From the NCBI RefSeq assembly GCF_000518865.1, contig NZ_JAEK01000040.1:1-47359 (forward strand): a DNA stretch of 47,359 nt. Direction: 5' to 3'. The position numbers and the translations under genes are program-made. Positions 15,733 to 23,506 of this stretch are shown here, piece by piece. The notes beneath the pieces are model-generated. The model was not told the DNA's origin and did not search any database. It worked only from the letters and a program-made list of their open reading frames with translations. The DNA is from Bacillus sp. J37. GTDB taxonomy: Bacteria > Bacillota > Bacilli > Bacillales > Bacillaceae. Every line of letters starts with the position of its first letter. Position 1 is the first letter of the stretch.

Positions 15733-15983
15733 GAGGACAAAACAATGTAAAAAGGTATTAAATGGTTAGCTTAAGCATAACACACTACATGCAGAATACC
15801 TAATATTATTAAAAAATAATTAACATTTACCTTAATCTAGATAATCATGCATCCTGATATTTGATGATATATGAAGATCTTTGTTGATAATCATAAATCA
15901 CCTTAGTCGAAACTTGATGATAAAAAACCACGCCCTATCACATCACTCATCAATGAAAAAGAAGAAGGTCAACACCATCCTCT

Positions 15984-17225
15984 CTACATACTTTGATTCA
16001 TTTCTTCTTTCCTCCCCATATGCTTCTTCTCAGTCTCAGACACAACCAAAGCACATGCCGCATCCCCAGTAATATTAACTGCCGTACGAGCCATATCTAA
16101 CAAACGGTCAATTCCTAATATTAACCCAATACCAGCAACAGGTAATCCTACAGAACTAAATACCATCGCTAATAAAATTAAACCTACACCAGGGACTCCA
16201 GCTGTACCGATACTTGCGAGCACAGCCGTTAATACAACCGTTACTAACTCGATCATGGTTAAATTCACACCATAAACTTGTGCAATAAAAATGGTTGCTA
16301 CTCCTTGCATAATGGCTGTTCCATCCATGTTTATGGTAGCTCCAAGGGGTTGAACAAAACTGCTTATTGACTTAGGAATGCTCAACTCTTTTTGTGCTGT
16401 GTCCATTGAGACTGGTAATGTTGCGTTACTACTGGAAGTACTAAAGGCAACACTCATGGCAGGAGAAAACTTTTTAAAGAATATGAATGGATTATATTTT
16501 GCTAAGAAGAAAACAGCTGAACCATATGTGACGATGGAATGGATAAGAAGGGCTAAAACGACGACAATCATGTATAATCCCATTGCTTTAATTGCTGATA
16601 AACCTTGACTTCCTACAGCTGTTGCAATTAAACCGAATGTTCCGTATGGCGCAAACTTCATAACAATATTCACCAAATACATCATGAGGTTATTTCCCTG
16701 CTCCACTACTGTAAGCAAAGCTTCTGCTTTCTTACCTAGCATAGCTATACTAAATCCAACAAAGATGGAAAACGCTATAATTTGGAGCATATTGCCTTCA
16801 GCAAATGCTTGAATTGGATTAGATGGGATGATGTTCAGTAATGTTTCTCCAGTTGATGGTGCTTTTTCTGCTTCGAATGAAACTCCTTCTGTATTAAAGT
16901 TTCCTACATGACCAGGTTGAATGATCATAGCAAGGAATAAACCAATAATGATCGCAATTGCTGTTGTCACTAAAAAGAAAGATATCGTTTTAAAGCCAAT
17001 TCTTCCAAGCTTTTTAGGATCACCTAAACCTGCAACACCAAGTGTAATGGAAAAAAAGACAATAGGTACAACGAGCATATTAATTAAATTTAAAAATATT
17101 TGTCCTAGCGGAGTAAATAAATAGGTATCAAGGACTTTAAAAACATCAGGAGATACAATGTTTAAAACCAGACCTACAACGGCACCTACGATTAAACCTA
17201 TAATTATTTTTGTTGCCAGCCTCAA
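15984..17225 (-). CDS. dicarboxylate/amino acid:cation symporter (DAACS, GltP/GltT type)
   Basis: A 413-residue secondary transporter that takes up glutamate, aspartate or C4-dicarboxylates with Na+ or H+. The GltPh-fold signatures are present: the serine-rich re-entrant loop FSTSSSNATLPVS (HP1), NMDGTAIMQGVATIFIAQ (TM7, with the NMDGT motif) and SIGTAGVPGVGLI (HP2), with D-RT-N in DRLLDMARTAVNITGD (TM8), where the substrate amino group and carboxylate are bound. Start: GTG at 17234 overlaps the ribosome binding site GTGAGGTGG; TTG at 17225 lies six bases after it and is preferred. Single gene. Confidence 0.93.
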   Translation of the reverse strand: MRLATKIIIGLIVGAVVGLVLNIVSPDVFKVLDTYLFTPLGQIFLNLINMLVVPIVFFSITLGVAGLGDPKKLGRIGFKTISFFLVTTAIAIIIGLFLAMIIQPGHVGNFNTEGVSFEAEKAPSTGETLLNIIPSNPIQAFAEGNMLQIIAFSIFVGFSIAMLGKKAEALLTVVEQGNNLMMYLVNIVMKFAPYGTFGLIATAVGSQGLSAIKAMGLYMIVVVLALLIHSIVTYGSAVFFLAKYNPFIFFKKFSPAMSVAFSTSSSNATLPVSMDTAQKELSIPKSISSFVQPLGATINMDGTAIMQGVATIFIAQVYGVNLTMIELVTVVLTAVLASIGTAGVPGVGLILLAMVFSSVGLPVAGIGLILGIDRLLDMARTAVNITGDAACALVVSETEKKHMGRKEEMNQSM

Positions 17226-17342
17226 GCTAACCACCTCACTTTCTAAAATTTATGTTTTATTTCCCTAATTTATCATGATAAAAACCTATTTTTTAAGATT
17301 ATATTAACCCTTCAAAATTGTATAAAACACGACATAAAAAAT

Positions 17343-17364
17343 AGCTGATCAATAATGATCAGCT
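17343..17364 (-). terminator. terminator after the solute-binding protein remnant
   Basis: AGCTGATCA/TGATCAGCT perfect stem with a 4-base loop, followed on the minus strand by AUUUUUUA. Confidence 0.85.
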
Positions 17365-17382
17365 CTATCCGTAAAATAATAG

Positions 17383-17661
17383 TTATTTACCTTGTGCCAA
17401 TATACTCTCCGCCTGTTGCCTGAATTGTTTTGCGGCTTCTTCCGGCTTTAGAACTCTATATGCTATTTGATCAGCTGTGTTTTTTAATAGATTTATTACT
17501 TCTGCTGCTTTGGTCGGATCTGGTCCATTATATGGGGAACTATGTTCTCCAGCCCAAGCTACATAGTTGAATACTTGCTTTTGTGCAGGTGATAACAATG
17601 GCAATAATGCTTCCTGAACTTTTGGAGATCCAGGAACACCTCTGTTACCAATCTCTAATCC
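17383..17661 (-). pseudogene. extracellular solute-binding protein (sugar ABC importer), C-terminal remnant
   Basis: An open frame of 92 codons encodes only the last part of a family 1 solute-binding protein: GLEIGNRGVPGSPKVQEALL, then PAQKQVFNYVAWAGEHSSPY and the helical end EEAAKQFRQQAESILAQGK. Directly upstream is an in-frame TAA and then, 24 bases away, the stop codon of the oxidoreductase gene. The rest of the gene, including signal peptide and lipobox, is gone. The transporter probably served a sugar or inositol pathway together with the oxidoreductase next door; that is inferred from position. Confidence 0.8.
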
Positions 17662-17684
17662 TTAGGGAGTTTTGCATGATAACA

Positions 17685-18974
17685 TTATGTCATTGATTGA
17701 TAAGCTAATAAATCTTCTACATTTATTGACCGCTTTTGTTTGACTGACTTCCAAACAGCTTCCCCTGTTGTAACGGCATATGCACCATCCTCACTACCTG
17801 ATAAAATCTTGTAAGGGCGGAATGGGTCAACTCCTAAAAAGATATCTTCTTGCATAATTGGGTCTCCTCCACCATGTCCACCTGTACGTTCTACAACGTG
17901 AATGGTTTCCTTTGATCCAAAAAGTGGATAATAATCAATAACTTGAGTTGGAGTTGGAAATGGCACCCTTGATGGCGCGTGATATTCCATTGTTTCAATT
18001 CTGCCTTTCGTCCCATTTATCGCAAGTCTGTATCCTTCATACGGTAAGGAGAAATTAATGGAATAACTAAGCAAAGCTCCTTGGTCATATTTCACTGTTG
18101 CTGTATACGTATCTTCAATCTCGATTGATGAATCAAAAATGCACTGGTCTGTTCGATAATTTGTGTATGCATTCTTCCGCTTCATATCAGAGCTTATATG
18201 ATCATCCTGTACACTGGCACTGTTGCTTCTTGTATTCCATCGCATATAATAAGAGCAGTTTGAACTTACATCACAAGTAAAGCAAAAACGTCCATCTTCC
18301 TGCTTTGGATTAAATGGACTTTCTTCACCATAATAGTTTCTGGCGCCAAAGGAAAAAACTTCTACAGGCTTCTGATCCAGCCACCAATTGACGAGATCAA
18401 AGTGGTGGGAGCTTTTGTGAATGGACAGACCTCCTGAAAGTTCCCTTTGGCGATTCCATCGTTGAAAATAACTAGAACCATGGTAGGTGTCAATGTACCA
18501 GTTTAAATCAACAGACGTTATTTTCCCTAGCTTTCCTTCTAATATCATCTCTTTTATTTTCGTATGATATGGATTGTATCTATAATTAAAAGTAACAGTA
18601 ACGGTTCCTTTACTTTTTTCTTCTGCATCAATAATTTTTCGGCAATCTGCTGCTGTTGTTGCCATTGGCTTCTCCGTAATAACATCTAAGTCGTGTTCCA
18701 AAGCTTTTACAATATACTCTACATGCGTGTCATCTCTGCTTGCTACGATAATTACATTTGGTCGTGTTTCTGTAATCATCCGTTCAAATTCCCCATTATG
18801 AAAGGTCGGGACGTTCACTGTTTCTGGAACTAAATTTCGACATACATCAAATCGCTTGTCATCAAAATCCAGCATTCCTACCAAGCTACAAGTCTCAGAG
18901 AATGTTTTAAATATAGGCTTAATAAACATATCAATCGCCCGATTACTAACACCACACACTGCAAACCTTTTCAA
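17685..18974 (-). CDS. Gfo/Idh/MocA family oxidoreductase
   Basis: An NAD(P)-dependent sugar or inositol dehydrogenase-type protein of 429 residues. The N-terminal Rossmann domain (FAVCGVSNRA, VIIVASRDDTHVEYIVKAL, then DVITEKPMA with the family EKP motif) is followed by the substrate domain, with SGGLSIHKSSHHFDLVNWWL carrying the catalytic-type HxxxHHxD pattern. A Cys-containing segment FCFTCDVSSNCSYYMRW is an insertion also seen in a subgroup of the family. TTG at 18974 follows AAGGGGGAA at good spacing, so I prefer it to ATG 18998, which would place that site inside the gene. The adjacent solute-binding protein remnant suggests a former sugar operon. Confidence 0.9.
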   Translation of the reverse strand: MKRFAVCGVSNRAIDMFIKPIFKTFSETCSLVGMLDFDDKRFDVCRNLVPETVNVPTFHNGEFERMITETRPNVIIVASRDDTHVEYIVKALEHDLDVITEKPMATTAADCRKIIDAEEKSKGTVTVTFNYRYNPYHTKIKEMILEGKLGKITSVDLNWYIDTYHGSSYFQRWNRQRELSGGLSIHKSSHHFDLVNWWLDQKPVEVFSFGARNYYGEESPFNPKQEDGRFCFTCDVSSNCSYYMRWNTRSNSASVQDDHISSDMKRKNAYTNYRTDQCIFDSSIEIEDTYTATVKYDQGALLSYSINFSLPYEGYRLAINGTKGRIETMEYHAPSRVPFPTPTQVIDYYPLFGSKETIHVVERTGGHGGGDPIMQEDIFLGVDPFRPYKILSGSEDGAYAVTTGEAVWKSVKQKRSINVEDLLAYQSMT

Positions 18975-19178
18975 CCTAAATTCCCCCTTAATATTCATAA
19001 AAGCATGATAGTTTTATAACTAATACTCACACAATGAATGAAACCGCTGTCTTTTTTAAGAAACACTCAGGACTTTTATGATATATTCTTCATTATAAAG
19101 GGATAATAAGGACTGTTTCCTTACACTTATCAGATAAAAATCTATAAAAATCAGGTTTTTTTGCATGAATTAAGAAAT

Positions 19179-19216
19179 AAAGCACCTAACCGTATTAGAA
19201 AATAGGTAGGCGCTTT
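19179..19216 (-). terminator. ABC-F gene terminator
   Basis: AAAGCACCTAACC (19179-19191) pairs with GGTAGGCGCTTT (19205-19216) with mismatches that are wobble pairs on the minus strand, followed by a U-rich tract. Confidence 0.8.
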
Positions 19217-19233
19217 GAGTCATTCTTATTCTA

Positions 19234-20694
19234 TTAGCTTTTTTTACACACTAATTGCCGGTCATCGATCTCGTAGATACAATCCGCCACTCGATCAATA
19301 AACATATGATCATGTGACACAAGAATAACAGTACCTTCATATGCCTTTAAAAATTTCTCTAATGCTTCGATACAATAAACATCTAAAAAGTTAGTTGGTT
19401 CATCTAATACCAGCACATTATACCTTCCTAAAAATAACTGACACAATTCAAGGCGAATGGCTTCACCACCACTTAAATTTTGCGCATTCTTCTTCAAGTC
19501 AGTTCCAGTAAAATTCATAGAATGCAAGACAGAGCGAATTTTACTTTCTTCGTAGTCACTTCTTTGTTTCATATATTCGGTTTCACTTTTACCAAATTGA
19601 TAAGCCATTTGATCATAAACACCGATTACGGCTTTAGGAGAGATCACCATCCCCTCTCCCTGCTTTATGATATGTTGGAGAAGAGTGGTTTTTCCTGAGC
19701 CATTTCTCCCTTTAATCACAATAATTTGTCCTAACGAAAATTGGAAGCTGGTTTCATGAAGAAGTGTTCTTTCTCCAGCTTTTATTGTGACCCGTTCACC
19801 CATAATCGGATATTTATTGTGCATGCTAAGAGCTGGTGGTTGATGAAAGCGAATTGGTTGTTCACTCTTTGGCGCTTCAACCTTTTTTAATTGTTCAACC
19901 CTTTGTTCAATGGCTTTTGCTGCACGCTGAACTGCTTTTTGGCCCGTGTCTTTTGACTTTGTCATAAACATTTTATTTGCTTTTGCCTTCGTTTCTTTTT
20001 TTGATATATGCCCATTGGCTTGTGTGATTTTATCTGCCTTTTTCATTTTTTCATCGGCAGCCTTTAATAATCTTGTTTTTTCCTTTACATATTTCTCGTG
20101 TTGCTCTTGGTGCTGCTTTCGTTCCAGCTCTTTTTGTGAAATGTAGTCTGAGTAGTTTCCTGTGTATTCTTTCACAGACCCATCGTCAATTTCCCAAATT
20201 TTTGTTACAAGTTTATCTAAAACATATCGATCATGACTTACAAGCACAAGTGCTCCATAATAATAGGTCAGTTCGTCGATAAAAAATTGTTTTCCTTCTT
20301 CATCAAGATGTGTTGTTGGTTCGTCAATTAACAACCCTTCATGATAGGTTGAAAATAGTTGCGCTAATTTTAGCCTTGTTTTCTCGCCGCCACTAAAATG
20401 TTTAATTTCCGTTTTTGGAATTAATAATTTCCCTCTTAATTCAAAGTCGACATCTTTTTCTACTGGTATTGATAATTGATCAAAATACTCAAAGCTTGCA
20501 TATTGCTTTACATGACCTTTTTCCGGCTTGATTTGACTATTCATCAGCTTTAGCAGTGTACTTTTTCCTGACCCATTCTTGCCAACAATCCCAATTCGAT
20601 CAAATTGATGCACAGCTAACCTTGGGATTTGTAACACCAATCGATCTAAATATGAAAGCTCTATATTTTCTAATTCAAGACATACTTTTTCCAT
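19234..20694 (-). CDS. ABC-F ATPase, antibiotic-resistance (Vga/Msr-like) type
   Basis: A soluble protein of 486 residues with two nucleotide-binding domains and no membrane segment. NBD1: Walker A GKNGSGKST, signature HFSGGEKTR, Walker B GLLIDEPTTHLD. NBD2: Walker A GRNGSGKTT, signature NLSGGEAIR, Walker B VLVLDEPTNFLD. A long, basic, helical linker (about 195-285) joins them, as in ribosome-protecting ABC-F proteins, whose linker reaches the peptidyl transferase centre. The GNYSDYISQKELERK region and the leader below point to the Vga/Msr-like resistance group rather than housekeeping EttA/Uup types, but the drug spectrum (lincosamide, pleuromutilin, streptogramin A or macrolide) cannot be read. 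A GTG three bases upstream (20697) is an equally possible start. Confidence 0.88.
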   Translation of the reverse strand: MEKVCLELENIELSYLDRLVLQIPRLAVHQFDRIGIVGKNGSGKSTLLKLMNSQIKPEKGHVKQYASFEYFDQLSIPVEKDVDFELRGKLLIPKTEIKHFSGGEKTRLKLAQLFSTYHEGLLIDEPTTHLDEEGKQFFIDELTYYYGALVLVSHDRYVLDKLVTKIWEIDDGSVKEYTGNYSDYISQKELERKQHQEQHEKYVKEKTRLLKAADEKMKKADKITQANGHISKKETKAKANKMFMTKSKDTGQKAVQRAAKAIEQRVEQLKKVEAPKSEQPIRFHQPPALSMHNKYPIMGERVTIKAGERTLLHETSFQFSLGQIIVIKGRNGSGKTTLLQHIIKQGEGMVISPKAVIGVYDQMAYQFGKSETEYMKQRSDYEESKIRSVLHSMNFTGTDLKKNAQNLSGGEAIRLELCQLFLGRYNVLVLDEPTNFLDVYCIEALEKFLKAYEGTVILVSHDHMFIDRVADCIYEIDDRQLVCKKS

Positions 20695-20718
20695 CACTTT
20701 ACTACCTCACTTTTTTTC

Positions 20719-20753
20719 AAAAATAAAAAATCACAGGTAATCTGCCTGTGATT
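20719..20753 (-). terminator. attenuator terminator directly before the ABC-F gene
   Basis: AATCACAGG/CCTGTGATT, a perfect 9-bp stem (20729-20737 with 20745-20753) followed on the minus strand by a ten-base U-rich run that ends 9 bases before the ribosome binding site GTGAGG. A full terminator between promoter and gene implies conditional readthrough. Confidence 0.85.
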
Positions 20754-20862
20754 TTGGGTAAAGGGATGTAGTACGATCCTTATTTAAGACAAGAGTTAGC
20801 TGGTAGCATAAGCAATAAACCTTCCTTTTTGATATAAAAGAAGGCTGATTAAACATAAATAA

Positions 20863-20888
20863 AGAAAGGCAGAACGATCCGCCTTTCT
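20863..20888 (-). terminator. ABC-F leader, second hairpin
   Basis: AGAAAGGC (20863-20870) pairs with GCCTTTCT (20881-20888), followed on the minus strand by UUUAUUU. It is a weaker terminator or a pausing hairpin inside the leader. Confidence 0.55.
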
Positions 20889-20975
20889 CTCCATTAACAC
20901 ATTTCATACCATTAAAGGGATGAATAATCACCTGATGGTATAAAACATATGTGAAATAAAAAATGAAGATGATTA

Positions 20976-21024
20976 AAAAAGGACAGACTGATCCCGTTTA
21001 CCCTGTTCACAGAACAGAGCCTTT
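20976..21024 (-). terminator. ABC-F leader, first hairpin cluster
   Basis: Just after the leader ORF, CTCTGTTC-TGT-GAACAGGG forms an 8-bp hairpin, and outer AAAGG/CCTTT can enclose it before a run of six U residues. This is a candidate early terminator whose 5' arm begins within about 15 bases of the leader-ORF stop, within reach of a stalled ribosome. Confidence 0.45.
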
Positions 21025-21036
21025 GAACGTATTCAA

Positions 21037-21081
21037 TTACTGGTTCAAAGTAGGGAATCGTAGTCTCATCGAATGTGTCAT
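21037..21081 (-). CDS. leader peptide MTHSMRLRFPTLNQ upstream of the ABC-F gene
   Basis: A 14-codon ORF starts with ATG at 21081, 11 bases after AGGAGG, in a transcript driven by a near-consensus promoter. The peptide is basic in the middle (MRLRF) with a PTLNQ end. Short leader peptides ahead of resistance ABC-F genes act as sensors: a drug-stalled ribosome on the leader changes the downstream RNA fold. From memory, very similar leader peptides occur ahead of other ABC-F genes in Firmicutes, but I cannot verify that here. Confidence 0.7.
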   Translation of the reverse strand: MTHSMRLRFPTLNQ

Positions 21082-21118
21082 TTTTTAATAATCCTCCTAA
21101 ATGTAAATTACAACGAAT

Positions 21119-21147
21119 ATTATAAAACCCCTCCTAAAAAAAGTCAA
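21119..21147 (-). promoter_or_regulatory. promoter of the ABC-F leader transcript
   Basis: On the minus strand TTGACT (21147-21142), a 17-base spacer and TATAAT (21124-21119). This is one of the best sigma-A promoters in the window. It gives a leader of about 415 bases before the ABC-F start and lies right after the stop of the ASCH gene. Confidence 0.85.
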
Positions 21148-21155
21148 ATTAACAG

Positions 21156-21581
21156 CTAAAGTTCAATATTCCACAATCCAAGTCTACCCTTAGCCACAAT
21201 AAATTGGTCGAGCATTTGCATATTTGTTACTTCCCACGCATAGCCACCTACTTTATAGTCACCAAGGAAATAGTCCGTCTCATTAACGATTCTTCCATCT
21301 TCTAAAACAGCCCATGTTTGATTATCTTCCAATATTTTATAACAGTGTTCCAGATTACACTTCGCAATGATCATTCCACTTGGCAGAGTTTCAGCTGTTA
21401 AATCGTGTTTCTGTAGCAATGATTGTACTAAAGGATCAAGACAGGCTTTCTTGTCTACCTTTTTGCTAGTATGGATTGCAAGTGGGCCTCTGTAATTCGT
21501 TTTCCAAGTCCTCGTTTCGTATTGAGCTTCTCTAAGAGCAAATAGACTTGCCCACGGCTGGATCATGGATAAGACTTTCAT
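21156..21581 (-). CDS. ASCH domain protein
   Basis: A 141-residue ASCH-fold protein with the family pattern near the start: MKVLSMIQPWASLF, then YETRTWKTNYRGPLAIHTSKK, and later GMIIAKCNLEHCYKI, FLGDYKVGGYAWEVTN. ASCH domains are beta-barrels related to PUA and are thought to bind RNA or modified nucleosides; some members are N4-acetylcytidine amidohydrolases. The ATG at 21581 overlaps the stop of the upstream beta-propeller gene by four bases (ATGA), so the two are translationally coupled. Confidence 0.88.
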   Translation of the reverse strand: MKVLSMIQPWASLFALREAQYETRTWKTNYRGPLAIHTSKKVDKKACLDPLVQSLLQKHDLTAETLPSGMIIAKCNLEHCYKILEDNQTWAVLEDGRIVNETDYFLGDYKVGGYAWEVTNMQMLDQFIVAKGRLGLWNIEL

Positions 21582-22672
21582 AAGCGGCCTCCCTTCGTTT
21601 TTCCTTCTGATACTTTGGTCAATTCCACCTTTCCAATTGCAAAGTAAAACGGGGAGGGAAATGGAGGTAGTTTTTTCTTTCTAATATTATTCATTGCATG
21701 TTGAAGCCAATTTCGTTCGCAATGTAAACCTGTGAAAAACATATATAACGTATCTTGATCATCTTCTGATTCCCCGTAATGACCACATGGGCTTCCGATT
21801 CCATTTTTGTACCAATCCTCACCTTCTTTAGCATCAAGAATTAACAGAGGAGTTTTAGACCAATTAGCCCGATCACCATTAGGTTTTTGTCCTTTTAATA
21901 ACCACATACCCTGCATCGGGAACGGAGAACGCCCATATAGATTTGTACTTCTACAGACAGCCATTTCATATCCATACGTGTTGGATTTATGTACTGAAGC
22001 ATCATAAAAATTCTCCTTACCTAAAAACAATGGTATTGGAGTAGACCAGTTGTTTATACCGTCATCACTCTCAGCATACATCATTGTATAGTTTGGATAT
22101 CCGTTTTTTCCAGTCTCTTGCTTTGTTGTTACATACCAGGCTCTCCACTTTTCCTCTATATATCTAATCTTAGGTTCCAGGACATTAGGAGCATCTTTTG
22201 TTCCTCTTATAATCGGACTGGGATAGCGATTCCACCCGTCAACTGTTTTTTCTAGCATCCCGATGGAGTAAGGGGCTTGATTATCTACCACTTTATTAGA
22301 AGCTCTTCCAGTATAATAAACTCTCTCAACTACTGTTCCATGTTGGTCTATTCCACTAACATAGCATGGAGTGTGAAAACCATAAAAGTCCCAGCTTCCT
22401 TTTTTGGAGTTTTCACAAAGCGGTTTTGCCTGTTTTTCATTATCTTCATAAGTTGTGATACTCCAGTTATTGCTGCTTAACGGATCTCCCACAGGAAGTG
22501 AAGCAGTAAAAATATTATTTTTAAAATTGGTTTGAAAGCCGCCAACAAACATCCACCACTGATTTTGAATTTTAACTACATGGGGATCTCCAATCCCTAA
22601 AATATTGTGGATACCATTATACTTATCAATTTGATCAAAAAGCTTGATCGGTTTTTGCATCACAAAATTCAT
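21578..22672 (-). CDS. predicted five-bladed beta-propeller (GH43/GH32-like) protein
   Basis: A 364-residue cytoplasmic protein without signal peptide. It has repeated propeller-blade motifs: GIGDPHVVKIQNQWWMFVGG near the start, RVYYTGRAS, NVLEPKIRYIEEKWRAWYVT, YTMMYAESDDGINNWS and TLYMFFTGLH. The opening DP(H) and the xEPKI..  EKWRAWY blade resemble the catalytic Asp and Glu blades of glycosidases of the furanosidase fold, but I cannot assign a substrate. It is coupled by a 4-base overlap to an ASCH gene, an unexpected partner for a carbohydrate-active fold. The start ATG follows GAGGCGGGA. Confidence 0.7.
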   Translation of the reverse strand: MNFVMQKPIKLFDQIDKYNGIHNILGIGDPHVVKIQNQWWMFVGGFQTNFKNNIFTASLPVGDPLSSNNWSITTYEDNEKQAKPLCENSKKGSWDFYGFHTPCYVSGIDQHGTVVERVYYTGRASNKVVDNQAPYSIGMLEKTVDGWNRYPSPIIRGTKDAPNVLEPKIRYIEEKWRAWYVTTKQETGKNGYPNYTMMYAESDDGINNWSTPIPLFLGKENFYDASVHKSNTYGYEMAVCRSTNLYGRSPFPMQGMWLLKGQKPNGDRANWSKTPLLILDAKEGEDWYKNGIGSPCGHYGESEDDQDTLYMFFTGLHCERNWLQHAMNNIRKKKLPPFPSPFYFAIGKVELTKVSEGKTKGGRL

Positions 22673-22757
22673 TCAGATTCCCGCCTCAAATTGTATTACT
22701 TTTATTTTGTGAATTCTTTTATAGGTTATTCTATTTCAGCGAAAATCCAAGGCACTT

Positions 22758-23420
22758 CTAGTCTACAGCACTCCTGTTCGCTCTAATTAGTTCGATATAT
22801 TGTGCATCACCTAAACCATATTCTTTGAATTTACTTAAAAGTAATACTACTAGTTCCTCCTCAGGTAAATCCCGATGCTCATGAATATACATCATAAGTT
22901 TACTGTCAGGGTTAAGGTACTGCAAATATAACTGAATTCCTCTTTGTAAAGAGTGAGGAAGAATAGTACCTGGAGTTTGTTTTTCAATAAGCACTTGATT
23001 GTATATTTCCTTATAACCTTTTGGATAAAGGGTTTGTTTTTCAATAGGCTTGAACTCTTCATCAACCAAGACAAGGGTCACCGTATTCTGATAATCAATT
23101 TGATCTAACCAGGCAAGAATCGTTAGTAAGTTAATTTGGCAAAACATGTCATAGTCAAACCATAATGTTAATGTATTAAAATTTTTACTTAAAAGTGGTT
23201 GTATTGCTTTCATCGTAATGTTTTTATATTGATCAAGTGAAACATTATGAACCTTTGAACGCGTTTCAAGAAACTCCGTTGAGAAAATAGAGAATGAAGT
23301 CATTCCATAGCACATCGCTTCATTAAAAGAAACAATGGTTTCACCCTTTAAAAAACCTCCTTCTTGAAAATAGTTGTACATAACCTGTCCGTTTACAATA
23401 TGTAGTGTGTTCGTTTCCAT
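22758..23420 (-). CDS. DUF1835-like protein
   Basis: A 220-residue soluble protein. It starts with TLHIVNGQVMYNYFQEGGFLKGETIVSFNEAMCYG and carries LTLWFDYDMFCQINLLTILAWLDQ, which is the typical DUF1835 core (LHIVNGD... and LWFxxDxxxQLNLL). The C-terminal third is helical and charged, with LLLSKFKEYGLGDAQYIELI. DUF1835 proteins have no proven function. The start follows AAAGGTGGGAA. It stands alone between two terminators. Confidence 0.75.
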   Translation of the reverse strand: METNTLHIVNGQVMYNYFQEGGFLKGETIVSFNEAMCYGMTSFSIFSTEFLETRSKVHNVSLDQYKNITMKAIQPLLSKNFNTLTLWFDYDMFCQINLLTILAWLDQIDYQNTVTLVLVDEEFKPIEKQTLYPKGYKEIYNQVLIEKQTPGTILPHSLQRGIQLYLQYLNPDSKLMMYIHEHRDLPEEELVVLLLSKFKEYGLGDAQYIELIRANRSAVD

Positions 23421-23459
23421 ATAATTCCCACCTTTAACTTAATTAAATTACCACTAAAA

Positions 23460-23489
23460 ATGCTATTCCCCTCTATTGGAGAATAGCAT
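23460..23489 (-). terminator. terminator of the ABC exporter gene
   Basis: ATGCTATTC/GAATAGCAT stem with a 12-base loop, then UUUUU on the minus strand. Confidence 0.85.
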
Positions 23490-23506
23490 AAACTCTTTTC
23501 CTCTTT

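Noticed and set aside
16378-16608. Plus-strand ORF opposite the symporter gene
   Set aside because: Antisense shadow of a well-conserved transporter gene, without ribosome binding site or recognisable domain.
20731-20931. 66-codon ORF inside the ABC-F leader
   Set aside because: It starts with GTG without a clear ribosome binding site and reads through two hairpins and the final terminator; more likely structured leader RNA.
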